Below are positions 26,081 to 38,562 of a DNA stretch of 64,000 nucleotides, piece by piece. A program made the translations under genes and the position numbers. Every line of letters starts with the position of its first letter. Position 1 is the stretch's first letter. This stretch comes from Actinoplanes flavus (lineage in GTDB: Bacteria > Actinomycetota > Actinomycetes > Mycobacteriales > Micromonosporaceae): positions 435,071 to 499,070 of the forward strand of contig NZ_JAGFNS010000001.1 of NCBI RefSeq assembly GCF_017592555.1, read 5' to 3'. The notes beneath the pieces were generated by a model. The model worked only from the letters and a program-made list of their open reading frames with translations, was not told the origin of the DNA and searched no databases.

Positions 26081-26113
26081 CGCCCGGCCCCCATGGATTC
26101 CCGGGGCCGGGCG
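26081..26113 (-). terminator. Terminator hairpin after gatB
   Basis: A perfect 11-bp stem (CGCCCGGCCCC / GGGGCCGGGCG) with an 11-nt loop lies 18 bp past the gatB stop. No U-tract follows. A second small stem (CCGCCCG AAA CGGGCGG) lies at 26044-26060. Confidence 0.5.
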
Positions 26114-26130
26114 TAGCCGTACAAAATCGG

Positions 26131-27612
26131 TCAGGAAACGCCGAGGCGCTCCAGGAGCAACTCGCGGACGGTCTTGGCGTCCGCCTGGCCGCGCGTGGTC
26201 TTCATGACCGCACCGACCAGGGCGCCCGCCGCGGCGATCTTGCCGTCGCGGATCTTGGCGGCGATGTCCGGGTTCGCGGCGATGGCCTCGTCGACGGCGG
26301 CCGTGAGGGCGCCCGTGTCGTTGACCACCTCGAGGCCGCGGGCGGCCATCACCTCGGCCGGGTCGCCCTCGCCGGCGACGACACCCTCCAGGACGGTACG
26401 GGCGAGCTTGTCGTTCAGCTTGCCCTCGTCGACCAGCTTCTGCAGGGCCGCGACCTGGGCCGGCGTGGCGCCGACCGCGGTGAGCTCGACGTTCAGCTCG
26501 TTGGCGCGGCGGGCCAGCTCGCCCATCCACCACTTGCGGGCGCCCGCCGGGGACGCGCCGGCCGCGATGGTCTCCTCGATGATCTCGACGGCGCCGGCGT
26601 TGGCCACCGACTGCATGTCGAGCTCGGTGATGCCCCACTCCTCGCGCAGCCGGGCCCGCTTGGCGCTCGGCTTCTCCGGAAGGGCGGCCTTCAGCGTGGC
26701 GACCCACGCCGGGTCCGGAGCGATCGGCACCAGGTCGGGCTCGGGGAAGTAGCGGTAGTCGGTCGCGGTCTCCTTGGAGCGCCCGGGACTGGTGTCGCCC
26801 CGGTCCTCGTGGAAGTGCCGCGTCTCCTGGTGGATCTTGCCGCCGTCGTCGAGGATCGCGGACTGGCGGATGATCTCGGAGCGGACGGCGCGCTCGACCG
26901 AGCGGAGCGAGTTGACGTTCTTCGTCTCGGTCCGGGTGCCCCACTCCTCGCCCGGGCGGTTCAGCGAGGTGTTGACGTCGCAGCGCATCGAGCCCTGCTC
27001 CATCCGCACGTCGGAGACGCCCAGCGAGCGGATGATGTCGCGCAGCTCGGCGACGTACGCCTTGGCGATCTCGGGAGCGAGCCCGCCCAGGCCGGGCACC
27101 GGCTTCGTGACGATCTCGACGAGCGGGATGCCGGCCCGGTTGTAGTCGACCAGCGACTCGGTGGCGCCGTGGATCCGGCCGGTGGCGCCGCCGACGTGCA
27201 ACGTCTTGCCGGTGTCCTCCTCGATGTGCACCCGCTCGATGCCGATGCGGTGGGTGACACCGTCGACCTCGACGTCCACGTAGCCGTCCACGCAGAGCGG
27301 CTCGTCGTACTGCGAGGTCTGGAAGTTCTTCGGCATGTCCGGGTAGAAGTAGTTCTTCCGGGCCATCCGGCACCACTCGGCGATGTCACAGTTCAGCGCC
27401 AGGCCGATCCGGATGGTCGCCTCGATGGCGGCCCGGTTCATCACCGGCAGCGCGCCGGGCAGGGCCAGGCAGACCGGGCAGACCTGGGTGTTCGGCTCGG
27501 CGCCGAAGTCGGTCTTGCAGCCGCAGAACATCTTGGTCGCGGTGCCCAGCTCGACGTGCGTCTCCAGGCCGATCACCGGCTCGTACCTGGTGAGGATCTC
27601 TTCGTAGCTCAT
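26131..27612 (-). CDS. gatB: Asp/Glu-tRNA amidotransferase subunit B
   Basis: tRNA-binding and kinase subunit of GatCAB, which converts Glu-tRNA(Gln) and Asp-tRNA(Asn) to the amide forms. 493 residues. The cradle domain begins [20 protein letters not shown] and carries the zinc-site cysteines CGCKTDF and CPVCLALPG. The helical and tail (YqeY-like) domains follow from about 300. It is the last gene of gatC-gatA-gatB, 13 bp after gatA, with GAGGAGGGAG as ribosome-binding site. Confidence 0.97.
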   Translation of the reverse strand: MSYEEILTRYEPVIGLETHVELGTATKMFCGCKTDFGAEPNTQVCPVCLALPGALPVMNRAAIEATIRIGLALNCDIAEWCRMARKNYFYPDMPKNFQTSQYDEPLCVDGYVDVEVDGVTHRIGIERVHIEEDTGKTLHVGGATGRIHGATESLVDYNRAGIPLVEIVTKPVPGLGGLAPEIAKAYVAELRDIIRSLGVSDVRMEQGSMRCDVNTSLNRPGEEWGTRTETKNVNSLRSVERAVRSEIIRQSAILDDGGKIHQETRHFHEDRGDTSPGRSKETATDYRYFPEPDLVPIAPDPAWVATLKAALPEKPSAKRARLREEWGITELDMQSVANAGAVEIIEETIAAGASPAGARKWWMGELARRANELNVELTAVGATPAQVAALQKLVDEGKLNDKLARTVLEGVVAGEGDPAEVMAARGLEVVNDTGALTAAVDEAIAANPDIAAKIRDGKIAAAGALVGAVMKTTRGQADAKTVRELLLERLGVS

Positions 27613-27625
27613 CTCTGCTCCCTCC

Positions 27626-29089
27626 TCACAGGGCCGGCGGGGTGAACGTGCCGACGGCGGACTCCAGCGCGGCGGCGACCCGGTACATCCGGTCGTCGGC
27701 CAGCGTCGGGGCCATGATCTGGAAGCCGACCGGCAGGCCCTCGGAGAGCCCGCACGGGACCGAGATGGCCGGTCCGCCGTACAGGTTCGTCGGGATGGTG
27801 AAGAGGTCGGCGAGGTACATCTGGTACGGGTCGGAGGTCCGCGATCCGAACGGGAACGCCACGAACGGGGTGGTCGGCGAGACCAGCACGTCCACCTTCT
27901 CGAACGCGGACTGGAAGTCGCGGGTGATCAGGGTGCGGACCTTCTGCGCCTGGCCGTAGTAGGCGTCGTAGTAGCCGCTGGACAGGGCGTAGGTGCCGAT
28001 GATGATCCGGCGCTTCACCTCGGGGCCGAAGCCGGCCTCCCGGGTCAGCGACATGACCTCCTCGAGCGAGCGGTTGCCGTCGTCGCCGGCGCGCAGACCG
28101 TACCGGACGCCGTCGAAGCGGGCCAGGTTGGAGGAGCACTCGCTGGGGGCGATCAGGTAGTAGGCGGGCAGCGCGTACTCGAAGTGCGGGCAGGACACCT
28201 CGACGACCTCGGCACCCAGCTTGACCAGGGCTTCCAGGCTGTCCTTGAAGGCCGCGGCCACACCCGGCTCGGAGCCGTCGCCGCTGAACTCCTTGACCAC
28301 GCCGAGCTTGACGCCGGACAGGTCGCCGCTCTTGCCGAGCTGGGCGGCCCGGACGACGTCCGGGACGGGCTTGTCGATCGACGTCGAGTCCCGCGGGTCG
28401 TGGCCGGCGATCACCGCGTGCAGCAGGGCGGTGTCCTCGACGGTCCGGGCGCAGGGGCCGGGGGTGTCCAGCGAGGAGGAGAAGGCGATCAGCCCGTACC
28501 GGGAGGTGCCGCCGTAGGTGGGCTTCGCGCCCACCGTGCCGGTGACCGCGCCGGGCTGGCGGATCGAGCCGCCGGTGTCGGTGCCGATCGCGAGCGGGGC
28601 CTCGTAGGCGGCCAGCGCGGCGGCCGAGCCACCACCCGAGCCGCCCGGGATCCGGCCCAGGTCCCACGGGTTGTTGGTCGGGCCGTACGCGCTGTACTCC
28701 GTGGAGGAGCCCATCGCGAACTCGTCCATGTTGGTCTTGCCGAGGATCGGCATGCCGGCCTTCTTGAGCCGCTCGACGATGGTCGCGTCGTACGGCGGCT
28801 TCCATCCTTCGAGGATCTTGGAGGCGGCGGTGGTCGGGACGCCCTTGGTGGTCACCACGTCCTTGACGGCGATCGGCACGCCGGCCAGCGGGCCGGTGAT
28901 CTCCCCGCGGTCGACGGCGGCGGCGGCCTCGAGGGCGCCGGCCCGGTCGACGTGCAGGAACGCGTGCACCCGGTCGTCGACGGCGGCGATCCGGTCGAGG
29001 TGCGCGGTGGCGACCTCGACGGCCGACACCTCCCGCTTCGCGATGAGTGAAGCGAGATCAGCGGCGGAGAGCCTGGTCAGGTCACTCAC
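27626..29089 (-). CDS. gatA: Asp/Glu-tRNA amidotransferase subunit A
   Basis: Amidase subunit of GatCAB that releases ammonia from glutamine. 487 residues. The Ser-cis-Ser-Lys triad is visible: K76 in VAVKDVV, S151 in the GGSGGGS motif, and S175 in [13 protein letters not shown] start, 3 bp after the gatC stop, with AGGA 7 nt upstream. Confidence 0.97.
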   Translation of the reverse strand: MSDLTRLSAADLASLIAKREVSAVEVATAHLDRIAAVDDRVHAFLHVDRAGALEAAAAVDRGEITGPLAGVPIAVKDVVTTKGVPTTAASKILEGWKPPYDATIVERLKKAGMPILGKTNMDEFAMGSSTEYSAYGPTNNPWDLGRIPGGSGGGSAAALAAYEAPLAIGTDTGGSIRQPGAVTGTVGAKPTYGGTSRYGLIAFSSSLDTPGPCARTVEDTALLHAVIAGHDPRDSTSIDKPVPDVVRAAQLGKSGDLSGVKLGVVKEFSGDGSEPGVAAAFKDSLEALVKLGAEVVEVSCPHFEYALPAYYLIAPSECSSNLARFDGVRYGLRAGDDGNRSLEEVMSLTREAGFGPEVKRRIIIGTYALSSGYYDAYYGQAQKVRTLITRDFQSAFEKVDVLVSPTTPFVAFPFGSRTSDPYQMYLADLFTIPTNLYGGPAISVPCGLSEGLPVGFQIMAPTLADDRMYRVAAALESAVGTFTPPAL

Positions 29090-29092
29090 GGA

Positions 29093-29392
29093 TCAGTCCT
29101 CCTCGTCCAGGATGCGCGGCACCCGGAAACGGCCCTCGTACGCGTCCGGCGCGCCGGACAGCGCCGCGTCCTGCGTGAGGCTCGTGGTGGGGACGTCCTC
29201 GCGGTACACGTTGGTCAGCGGCACCGAGTGAGAGGTCGGCGGGATGTCCTCCGCGGCCACCTCACCGACCCGCGCGACCGACTGCAGGATCACGTCGAGC
29301 TGCCCCGCGAATCGATCGAGCTCTTCTTCGGTCACGGCGAGCCGCGACAGGCGCGCCAGGTGCGCTACCTCTTCGCGGGAGATGGCGGCCAT
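29093..29392 (-). CDS. gatC: Asp/Glu-tRNA amidotransferase subunit C
   Basis: Small subunit that wraps around GatA and stabilises the GatAB interface. 99 residues, starting [20 protein letters not shown], the family signature, and ending in an acidic tail. Its first 28 bp overlap the end of the upstream GGDEF-EAL gene in another frame. A GAGGGGG ribosome-binding site lies inside that gene. Confidence 0.96.
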   Translation of the reverse strand: MAAISREEVAHLARLSRLAVTEEELDRFAGQLDVILQSVARVGEVAAEDIPPTSHSVPLTNVYREDVPTTSLTQDAALSGAPDAYEGRFRVPRILDEED

Positions 29393-31425
29393 CCTGCCCC
29401 CTCATCGTTTGACGGTTTAACTGCCGGGCCTGAGTCTATTTCGCCGCGATTCCCGGGCTTGACCGGGCGGTACCGACGTCGCCACGTGGCGAGTTCGGTG
29501 GCCGGCATGGGACGGGCGTGGAACCAGCCCTGCGCCATGTGACAGCCGGCGGCCGCGAGCATCCGCCAGGTGGCCTCGTCCTCCACGCCCTCGGCGACGG
29601 CACGCAGCCCCAGCGAGTCGGCCAGGCCGATCACCGAGCGGACGATCGCGGCGTCACCCCGGTCGGTGGTCATGCCCAGCACGAACGAGCGGTCGATCTT
29701 CACCTCGGCGAGTGGCAGCCGCCGAAGATGCTGCAGCGAGGAGTAGCCGGTGCCGAAGTCGTCCAGTGAGATGGCCACGCCCATCCGGCTGAGCCGGGTG
29801 GTGGTCTCCAGGACCCGGTGCGGGTCGGCCATCAGCGCGCTCTCGGTGATCTCCAGCTGCAACAGGTCGGCGGGTACGCCGTACCGGCCGAGCAGCGCGC
29901 CCACCCGGTCCGCGATGTCCCCGGCGTGCAGGTCGCGGGCGCTGACGTTGACCGCGGCCCGCAGCGGCGCCCGCTCCCGCCGCCAGGCCGCGAGCTGGGC
30001 CACCACCTCCTCCAGCACACGGGCGGTGAGCAGCCGCATCACCGGGGTCGGCTCGGCCGCGCGGAGCAGCTCCTCCGGGCCGACCATGCCGCGCCGTGGG
30101 TGCCGCCAGCGCAGCAGCGCCTCCACCCCGACCACCTCGCCGGTCGCGATGGCGATCTGCGGCTGGTAGTAGAGGACTATCCCGTCGTCCGGCGGGTTCC
30201 GGCGCAGCGCGGTGCGCAGGTCGGCGACCAGGGTGAGCTTGTCGGGGGTGTGCTCGGCGACGTCCGGACCGTGCACGGCGACCTGGTCGCCGCGCTGTTT
30301 CGCCTCGTACATGGCCGACTCGGCCTCGCGCAGCAGGGTGCTGTCGTCGCGGCGGCCGGATTGCAGTGCTATCCCGATCGAGGCGCTCAACTCGACCGGG
30401 GTGCCGTCCAGTGGGAACGGGCGGCTCAGCTCGTCGGTCAGGTGCTGGGCGATGCGCCGGGCCGAGGCCGGGTCCTCGACCCGGGTGGCGAGCACCGCGA
30501 ACTCGTCGCCGCCGAGCCGGACCACCAGGTCGTGGGTGGGCACCGCGGCGGTCAGCCGGTCGGCGACCCGGGTCAGCAGCCGGTCCCCGGCGCCGTGGCC
30601 GAGGGCGTCGTTGACCGTGCGGAACCGGTCCAGGTCGATCAGGAGCAGGGCGCGGCGCCGGTCCGGGTCGCGCTCGGCCATCGCGGCCTGGAGGCCGCGC
30701 CGGTTGGGCAGGCCGGTCAGCGGGTCGAAGCGGGTGGCCCGCTCGAACTCGCCGGCCCAGCGGACCATCCGGTGTACGGCGTGCAGCGCCAGCAGGGCCA
30801 GCGGCAGCAGGGCCGGGCTGACCCGGGCGGCGACCAGCACCACCGGGCCGAGCAGCAGCAGGGCCGCGGTGGCGAACAGGTCGGCGTGGCCGCGGCGGCG
30901 CCGGCGTGGCCGGGCGTCCGAGGTCAGCAGCCGGGCCAGGGCGGCCACCGCGTACCGGGCGAGCATCCAGGTGACGGCGGCCGCGCAGATCAGCACCGCC
31001 GTCCACCAGCCCGCGGTGTCGTCGACGCGCAGCGACGCCAGGTGGGCGACGGCCGACGCGGCGACCAGCGCCACGGCGTGCTGCACGGTCAGATGCAGGG
31101 TACGCCGGGGCGAGTGCCGCATCCGGGCGCCCGCGACCGCCACCGCCACCGTCTGCACGGCCACCGCCGGCAGCGCTCCCCAGGCGAGGGCGATGCCGAA
31201 GGTGAAGCAGATCGACGGCAGGATCACCGAGCTGGCGCGGCGGCCGGGCACCACGTACGGCCGGGAGTCCACCACGACGGCCAGCACCGCCATGGTCCAG
31301 AACGCCGGTGACAGGCCGCCGCTCGCCCAGATCAGCGGAACGGCGGCGACGACGGCCGGCACGGTGGTGACAAGCACGGCACGGCGGTGGTCCGGACCGG
31401 CCAGCCGTGGACGAGCGGCATCCAT
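29365..31425 (-). CDS. Membrane GGDEF-EAL cyclic-di-GMP protein overlapping gatC
   Basis: 686 residues: about seven membrane helices (15-220), a GGDEF domain (about 230-395; GGDEF at 305-309, [11 protein letters not shown] intact) and an EAL domain (about 400-665; EAL at 435-437). EAL residues [24 protein letters not shown] and AQGW are all present, so phosphodiesterase activity is plausible. The RxxD inhibitory site is absent (PTHD). Start at MDAARPR with GGAGG 4 nt upstream. Its last 28 bp overlap gatC in a different frame, suggesting shared transcription with gatCAB. Confidence 0.9.
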   Translation of the reverse strand: MDAARPRLAGPDHRRAVLVTTVPAVVAAVPLIWASGGLSPAFWTMAVLAVVVDSRPYVVPGRRASSVILPSICFTFGIALAWGALPAVAVQTVAVAVAGARMRHSPRRTLHLTVQHAVALVAASAVAHLASLRVDDTAGWWTAVLICAAAVTWMLARYAVAALARLLTSDARPRRRRRGHADLFATAALLLLGPVVLVAARVSPALLPLALLALHAVHRMVRWAGEFERATRFDPLTGLPNRRGLQAAMAERDPDRRRALLLIDLDRFRTVNDALGHGAGDRLLTRVADRLTAAVPTHDLVVRLGGDEFAVLATRVEDPASARRIAQHLTDELSRPFPLDGTPVELSASIGIALQSGRRDDSTLLREAESAMYEAKQRGDQVAVHGPDVAEHTPDKLTLVADLRTALRRNPPDDGIVLYYQPQIAIATGEVVGVEALLRWRHPRRGMVGPEELLRAAEPTPVMRLLTARVLEEVVAQLAAWRRERAPLRAAVNVSARDLHAGDIADRVGALLGRYGVPADLLQLEITESALMADPHRVLETTTRLSRMGVAISLDDFGTGYSSLQHLRRLPLAEVKIDRSFVLGMTTDRGDAAIVRSVIGLADSLGLRAVAEGVEDEATWRMLAAAGCHMAQGWFHARPMPATELATWRRRYRPVKPGNRGEIDSGPAVKPSNDEGAGWPPSPAKR

Positions 31426-31477
31426 GCGACCTCCACGATGGCCTCGATCACCGATCGCATACACCATAGATCCATAT

Positions 31478-31500
31478 GGCGCTTTTTGTCCGAAAGCGCC
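31478..31500. other. 8-bp hairpin between ligA and the GGDEF-EAL gene
   Basis: A perfect 8-bp inverted repeat (GGCGCTTT / AAAGCGCC) with a 7-nt loop stands about 50 bp before the GGDEF-EAL start and about 50 bp after the ligA stop. It could be a weak ligA terminator or an operator. Confidence 0.35.
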
Positions 31501-31550
31501 TAAACGTTGTTAGACGTCGGTTAGCTCTCAGACGTGCGATCCGCCGGGAT

Positions 31551-33728
<2,178 letters not shown>

Positions 33729-33769
33729 CTAGGTGGCACGGTAGTCCCACCCCCTGACACTTTCCGCTC

Positions 33770-34765
33770 TCAGACCTCGGCGATCCGGCGGCCGGCCTCC
33801 GTGCACGCCTTCAGCAACGCGCGGACGTAGCCGATCGGCGCGCCGGCCAGGCCGCAGGCCGGGGTGATCACGACCTGTTCGGGCAGCCGGGCGGCCGGGA
33901 AGCCGAGCCGCTGCCAGAGGGTCCGCACCCGGTCGGCGATCTGTTTCGACTCCGGGCGGCGGCCGGCGACCGGACGGGTCGGCGCGGCCCCGGCGAAGAT
34001 CCCCAGCCCCGCCTCGATCGCCTCTCCGAGCGGGTCCAGGTCCGTGAGCAGCGACAGGTCGAAGGCGACCCCGGCGGCGCCGGCGTCCCGGATCACCGGC
34101 AACGGCACGTCCGGCGCGCAGCAGTGCACGAGGACCGGGGTGCCGGCGGCCTCGACCACCGTCCGCAGACGGGACGCGGCGTCCGGCCCGTCCACCTTCC
34201 GGTACGCGGAGAGCCCGCTCTCGGTGGGCACCTGCCCGGCCAGCACCGCGGGCAGCGACGGCTCGTCGAGCTGGAGCAGCACGGTGGCCCCGGGCACCCG
34301 CTTGCGCACCTCGGCCACGTGCCGGCGCAGCCCCTCGGCCAGCGAGTCGGTCAGATCCCGGACCGCGCCCGGGTCACGCAGCATCCGCCCGCCGATCGGC
34401 AGGTCCAGGTTCGCGGCCAGGGTCCACGGTCCGGCGGCCTGGATCTTCAGCGGGCCGGAGTATCCGTCGGCCTGCTCGGTGAGCTGGTCCAGATCGCGTT
34501 CCAGCAGATCCGCGGTCCGCCGCAGGTCCTTGCCCGGCCGCGAGGCGATCTGCCAGCGGCCGGCGTAGACCTGCACCGGCAGTTCGACGAGGAACCCGGC
34601 GGTCCGGCCGATCATGTCCGCGCCCGGGCCGCGGTCGGGCAGCTCGGGCAGGTGCGGCAGGCCGGGCAGCTCGCCCAGCACGATCCGCTGGGCCTCGGCG
34701 ATGTCGGTGCCGGGCAGCGAGCCGATGCCGGTGGCGACGCCCGCACCCCAGGGGAGATCAGGCAT
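33770..34765 (-). CDS. MetE C-terminal-like protein (core methionine-synthase fold)
   Basis: 331 residues, only the catalytic half of cobalamin-independent methionine synthase; the folate-binding N-terminal half is missing. Expected zinc ligands are visible: H214 and C216 in LVHCCAP and C304 in TPACGL, with D167-E168 in the QLDEPSLP motif. Such short proteins may use a methyl donor other than methyl-folate, or have another thiol methyl-transfer role; the substrate is not shown by sequence. It overlaps mnmA by 8 bp and precedes ligA. Confidence 0.85.
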   Translation of the reverse strand: MPDLPWGAGVATGIGSLPGTDIAEAQRIVLGELPGLPHLPELPDRGPGADMIGRTAGFLVELPVQVYAGRWQIASRPGKDLRRTADLLERDLDQLTEQADGYSGPLKIQAAGPWTLAANLDLPIGGRMLRDPGAVRDLTDSLAEGLRRHVAEVRKRVPGATVLLQLDEPSLPAVLAGQVPTESGLSAYRKVDGPDAASRLRTVVEAAGTPVLVHCCAPDVPLPVIRDAGAAGVAFDLSLLTDLDPLGEAIEAGLGIFAGAAPTRPVAGRRPESKQIADRVRTLWQRLGFPAARLPEQVVITPACGLAGAPIGYVRALLKACTEAGRRIAEV

Positions 34766-35846
34766 GCGACGACACCCGGGAACCGGCCGTGATCGTCGCC
34801 GAGCCGAGCACGATGTCCCCCTCCGGATCCGGCCGGTAGGCGACGATCGCCTGACCCGCGGCGACGCCTCGCATCGGCGACGCGAGCGTGGCGACCAGGG
34901 CGTCCGGGGAGACCGCCACCGCGGCCGGGACCACCTCGCCGTGCGCCCTCAGCTGAACCTCGCACGTCACCGACTCCGCGGGACCGTGCCAGATCGGCCG
35001 GTCGGCGGTGACCACGTCGACCTCCAGGTCCTCGCGCGGGCCGACGGTCACCGTGTTGGTCACCGGGGTGATCGACAGCACGTAGCGGGGACGGCCGTCG
35101 GCGGCGGGAACCCGCAGGTCGAGGCCCTTGCGCTGGCCGACGGTGAACCCGTACGCCCCGTTGTGGGTGCCGAGCCGCTCGCCGGTCCGCCCGTCCACGA
35201 TGTCGCCGGGCGCCGACCCGAGGCGGCTCTCCAGGAACCCGCGGGTGTCACCATCGGCGATGAAGCAGATGTCGTGCGAATCCGGCTTGTCGGCCACGGC
35301 CAGCCCACGCTCGGCGGCCTCCGCCCGGACCCGCTCCTTCGTCGAGTCGCCGAGCGGGAAGATCGCCCGGTCGAGCTGGGCCCGGGTCAGGACGGCCAGC
35401 ACGTACGACTGGTCCTTGGCCAGGTCGACGCTGCGCCGCAGCAGGCCGTCGGCACCCAGCCGGGCGTGGTGGCCGGTGACCACCGCGTCGAAGCCCAGAG
35501 CCACCGCCCGGTCCAGCACGGCCGCGAACTTGATCTTCTCGTTGCAGCGCAGGCAGGGATTCGGGGTACGGCCGGCCGCGTACTCGTTCACGAAGTCGTC
35601 GACGACGCTGTCGTGGAACTCCTCCGCCATGTCCCACACGTAGAACGGGATGCCGATCACATCGGCGGCCCGGCGGGCGTCCCGCGAGTCCTCCAGGGTG
35701 CAGCAGCCGCGCGCCCCGGTCCGGAACGTCTGGGGGTTACGGGCGAGCGCGAGGTGCACGCCGGTGACATCGTGGCCGGCGTCACGGGCGCGCGCGGCGG
35801 CGACCGCCGAATCGACACCGCCCGACATGGCAGCGAGAACACGCAT
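34758..35846 (-). CDS. mnmA: tRNA-specific 2-thiouridylase
   Basis: ATP-dependent thiolation of U34 in the anticodons of Lys, Glu and Gln tRNAs. 362 residues. The PP-loop is SGGVDS at residues 8-13. The two active cysteines are C101 in [10 protein letters not shown] and C194 in HDICFIADG. It lies 9 bp after a cysteine desulfurase gene, the likely sulfur donor, and overlaps the MetE-like gene. Confidence 0.96.
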   Translation of the reverse strand: MRVLAAMSGGVDSAVAAARARDAGHDVTGVHLALARNPQTFRTGARGCCTLEDSRDARRAADVIGIPFYVWDMAEEFHDSVVDDFVNEYAAGRTPNPCLRCNEKIKFAAVLDRAVALGFDAVVTGHHARLGADGLLRRSVDLAKDQSYVLAVLTRAQLDRAIFPLGDSTKERVRAEAAERGLAVADKPDSHDICFIADGDTRGFLESRLGSAPGDIVDGRTGERLGTHNGAYGFTVGQRKGLDLRVPAADGRPRYVLSITPVTNTVTVGPREDLEVDVVTADRPIWHGPAESVTCEVQLRAHGEVVPAAVAVSPDALVATLASPMRGVAAGQAIVAYRPDPEGDIVLGSATITAGSRVSSHA

Positions 35847-35855
35847 GCTCCCAGC

Positions 35856-37031
35856 CTATCTGGGTGTCTTCCAGGCCCCCGCCCGGCGGGCGCGTTCCAC
35901 CGCACCCGGCAGCGCCGCGAGCAGCGCGTCCACGTCCGCCTTCGTACTGTCGTGCCCCAGGCTGAACCGCAGCGACGAGCGGGCCCGCGGGTCGTCGGCG
36001 CCCATCGCCAGCAGCACGTGACTGGGCTGGGCCACCCCGGCCGAACACGCCGAACCGGTCGAGCAGTAGATGCCCTGCGCGTCCAGGAGCAGCAGCAGCG
36101 CGTCGCCCTCGCAGCCCGGGAAGGAGAAGTGGGCGTTGCCCGGCAGCCGGTCGGCCGGGTCGCCGTTGTAGATCGCGTCCGGGATCGCCGCGCACACCCG
36201 CTCCACCAGGTCGTCGCGCAGCGCCGCCACCCGGCTGACGTGCTCGTCCCGGCCGGCGACGGCCGCCTCCACGGCCGTGGCGAACGCCACCACGCCCGGA
36301 GTGTCCAGAGTCCCGGAGCGCACGTCCCGCTCCTGGCCGCCACCGTGCAGCAGCGGCGTACAGGTCACGTCCCGGCCCAGCAGCAGCGCGCCGACGCCGA
36401 CCGGACCGCCCACCTTGTGCCCGGTGAGCGTGAGCGCCGCGGCGCCGCTCGCCGCGAAGTCCACCGGCACCTGCCCGACCGCCTGCACCGCGTCGGTGTG
36501 GAACGGGATCCCGGCGGCCGCGGCCAGCGCCGCCAGCTCAGCGACCGGCTGCACCGTGCCGACCTCGTTGTTCGCCCACTGCACGCTGACCACGGCGATC
36601 TCGGCGCCGTGCGCGCGCACCAGCTCGGCGAACGCCTCCGGGTCCACCCGGCCGGCCGCGTCCACCGGTTGCAGGGCCGTGTCGGCGCCCTCGTGCCGCC
36701 CCAGCCAGTCGACCGCGTCCAGCACGGCGTGATGCTCGACCGCCGAGGCCACCACGCGGCGCAACCGCTGATCGGCGTCCCGCCGGGCCCAGAAGATGCC
36801 CTTGACCGCGAGATTGTCCGCCTCGGTCCCGCCACCCGTGAAGATCACCTCGGACGGCCGGGCCCCCAGCGCCGCCGCGATCCGCTCCCGCGACTCCTCG
36901 ACCAGGCGCCGGGCCCCACGACCCGCCGCATGCAGCGAGGACGGGTTTCCAAGCTCGCGCGCCGCGGCGACATAGGCGTCGAGCGCGGCGGGCAGCATCG
37001 GCGTGGTCGCCGCGTGATCCAGGTAGGCCAT
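35856..37031 (-). CDS. Cysteine desulfurase (IscS/NifS family)
   Basis: PLP enzyme that takes sulfur from cysteine as a persulfide. 391 residues. The PLP lysine is K206 in LTGHKVGG; the catalytic cysteine is C329 in STGSACSAG. The start [12 protein letters not shown] is the family N-terminus with GGAG close upstream; an open frame of 35 more codons upstream runs into the inverted-repeat element and is not believed. Direct linkage to mnmA suggests the main sulfur client is tRNA thiolation. Confidence 0.96.
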   Translation of the reverse strand: MAYLDHAATTPMLPAALDAYVAAARELGNPSSLHAAGRGARRLVEESRERIAAALGARPSEVIFTGGGTEADNLAVKGIFWARRDADQRLRRVVASAVEHHAVLDAVDWLGRHEGADTALQPVDAAGRVDPEAFAELVRAHGAEIAVVSVQWANNEVGTVQPVAELAALAAAAGIPFHTDAVQAVGQVPVDFAASGAAALTLTGHKVGGPVGVGALLLGRDVTCTPLLHGGGQERDVRSGTLDTPGVVAFATAVEAAVAGRDEHVSRVAALRDDLVERVCAAIPDAIYNGDPADRLPGNAHFSFPGCEGDALLLLLDAQGIYCSTGSACSAGVAQPSHVLLAMGADDPRARSSLRFSLGHDSTKADVDALLAALPGAVERARRAGAWKTPR

Positions 37032-37105
37032 CGCCTCCAGCTTAGGCCGTCCTCCGGTCACCGCCCCCGTCCGAGTCCTCCCAAGATCAAAATCACTGAC
37101 CCGCT

Positions 37106-37500
37106 CCGGTACGCGGTCCGCCGCCCCCGACCACACCCACCCCGTCCCGCCCTACCGGCGACCTCTCCGTTTCCTCACGCCCGGTGCCGCCCGCGCCGGG
37201 CGGACCCGCCGCCCTCACCCTTACCCCGGCAGCCCTCACCCCGAGGCACCACCGCCCCAGCCGGCCGTGAGCGCTGTCTCGCAAGGCCCGAAACAGCACT
37301 GGCAGCCAGCCGGGGTGATCCAGCTGGCCGTGAGAGCTGCCTCGCGGGGCGCGAGACAGCGCTGGCAGCCAGCCGGGTGGGGTCGAGGGTGAGGGCGGCG
37401 GGTCCGCCCGGCGCGGCGGCAACAGGCGGGAGGTGACGGAAGGCTCGCGTGAGCCGGCGGGACGGGATGGTGTGGTCGGGGGCGGCGGACCGCGTACCGG
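37106..37500. repeat. Inverted-repeat element around a tandem duplication
   Basis: Arms 37106-37221 and 37386-37500 are inverted copies. The outer 45 bp match except for one small indel, the inner 36 bp match almost fully, and the middle is diverged. The interior holds two 63-bp direct repeats. No transposase and no clear target-site duplication is seen. It resembles a non-autonomous palindromic (MITE-like) element, but that is inference. Confidence 0.7.
37257..37382. repeat. Two 63-bp tandem units, each a hairpin
   Basis: Units 37257-37319 and 37320-37382 are diverged copies. Each can fold a stem: 37270-37281 with 37289-37300 in the first, 37333-37345 with 37351-37363 in the second. Each also carries a second small palindrome, CTGGCAGCCAG. 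Differences between the copies often keep pairing, which hints at selection on structure. Confidence 0.6.
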
Positions 37501-37521
37501 GAAGGGGTTGGGGAAAGCGAA

Positions 37522-37547
37522 CGGCCCGGCGCATGAACGCCGGGCCG
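37522..37547 (-). terminator. etfA terminator
   Basis: A perfect 10-bp stem (CGGCCCGGCG / CGCCGGGCCG) with a 6-nt loop lies about 60 bp past the etfA stop. On the minus strand TTCGCTTTCC follows. Confidence 0.6.
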
Positions 37548-37609
37548 AGCACGTGCATGTCCCGGGCGATCGGCCACCCGGAGGGTGAGCCAACGCCCGG
37601 GCCGTGGGA

Positions 37610-38542
37610 CTACTTGCGCTTGCGGATCTCGTCGGCCGCCTGCGGGACGACCTTGAAGAGGTCGCCGACCACGCCGAAGTCGGCGAGCTCGAAGATGGGC
37701 GCCTCGGCGTCCTTGTTGACCGCGACGATCGTCTTCGAGGTCTGCATGCCGGCCCGGTGCTGGATCGCGCCGGAGATGCCGAGCGCCACGTAGAGCTGCG
37801 GCGACACGGTCTTGCCGGTCTGGCCGACCTGGAACTGGTGCGGGTAGTAGCCGGAGTCGACGGCCGCACGGGACGCGCCCACGGCGCCGCCGAGCAGGTC
37901 GGCGAGCTCCTCGACCAGCTTGAAGTTGTCGGCGTTGCCGACGCCGCGGCCACCGGAGACGACGATGCCGGCCTCGGTCAGCTCGGGGCGGGAGCCCTTC
38001 TGCTCGGCGACCCGCTCGACGACCTTGGTCAGCTTGTCGGTGTCCGACACGGCCACGGTCAGCTCCTCGACGGCCGGGGTGGCGGCCGACGGCTCCGGGG
38101 TGACCGAGTTCGGGCGGATGGTGACGATCGGCAGGCCCTTGGTGACCTTGGACTTGACGATCGCCGAACCGGCGAAGATCGCCTGGGTGGCGGTGCCGTC
38201 GGCGTCGAGGCCGACCGCGTCGGTGAGCAGGCCGTTGTCCAGCTTGATCGCCAGGCGGGCGGCGATCTCCTTGCCCTCCTGGGTGGAGGCGAGCAGCACG
38301 GCGGCCGGCTGGACCCGCTTCACCAGCTCGGCGACCACGGTGGCCTTGGGGGCGACCAGGTAGCCGTCGACGTCCTCACCGGACGCCGTGTAGATCTTCT
38401 CGGCACCGAACTCGCCGAGCTTCGCGGTGTCGGCGTCGCCGAACACCACGGCCGAGACCGACCCGAGGCCACGGGCGATCGTCAGCATCTCGAGGGTGAC
38501 CTTCTTGACGCCGTTCTCGACGACGACCAGTACTTCAGCCAT
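37610..38542 (-). CDS. etfA: Electron transfer flavoprotein alpha subunit
   Basis: FAD-carrying subunit that accepts electrons from acyl-CoA dehydrogenases and passes them to the respiratory chain. 310 residues. The C-terminal FAD-binding half contains [27 protein letters not shown] sequence near 235-260 and the late [12 protein letters not shown] motif. It lies 20 bp after etfB in the same operon. Confidence 0.96.
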   Translation of the reverse strand: MAEVLVVVENGVKKVTLEMLTIARGLGSVSAVVFGDADTAKLGEFGAEKIYTASGEDVDGYLVAPKATVVAELVKRVQPAAVLLASTQEGKEIAARLAIKLDNGLLTDAVGLDADGTATQAIFAGSAIVKSKVTKGLPIVTIRPNSVTPEPSAATPAVEELTVAVSDTDKLTKVVERVAEQKGSRPELTEAGIVVSGGRGVGNADNFKLVEELADLLGGAVGASRAAVDSGYYPHQFQVGQTGKTVSPQLYVALGISGAIQHRAGMQTSKTIVAVNKDAEAPIFELADFGVVGDLFKVVPQAADEIRKRK

Positions 38543-38562
38543 TGTTCTCTATCCCCTCGGAC

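Larger units (their letters stand above)
37032..37609. other. 578-bp intergenic stretch with an inverted-repeat element
   Basis: Between the start of the cysteine desulfurase gene and the end of etfA (both minus strand). It holds the inverted-repeat element (37106-37500) and the etfA terminator (37522-37547). Another small inverted repeat at 37561-37602 has CCCGGGCG / CGCCCGGG arms. Short open frames here are repeats without a ribosome-binding site. Confidence 0.7.

Noticed and set aside
26131..27376. Upstream continuation of the frame of the repeat protein across gatB
   Set aside because: It reads the gatB region out of frame. The repeat protein should start near its hydrophobic helix at 25993 or 25939.
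34614..37436. Long plus-strand open frame of about 940 codons opposite mnmA and the cysteine desulfurase gene
   Set aside because: It is the antisense of well-supported genes with canonical motifs, has no ribosome-binding site, and runs through the inverted-repeat element; GC-rich DNA gives such frames by chance.
37175..37577. Short minus-strand frames with a repeated RLAAS-type peptide
   Set aside because: They arise from the 63-bp tandem units, a multiple of three, and lack a ribosome-binding site and a codon signal.
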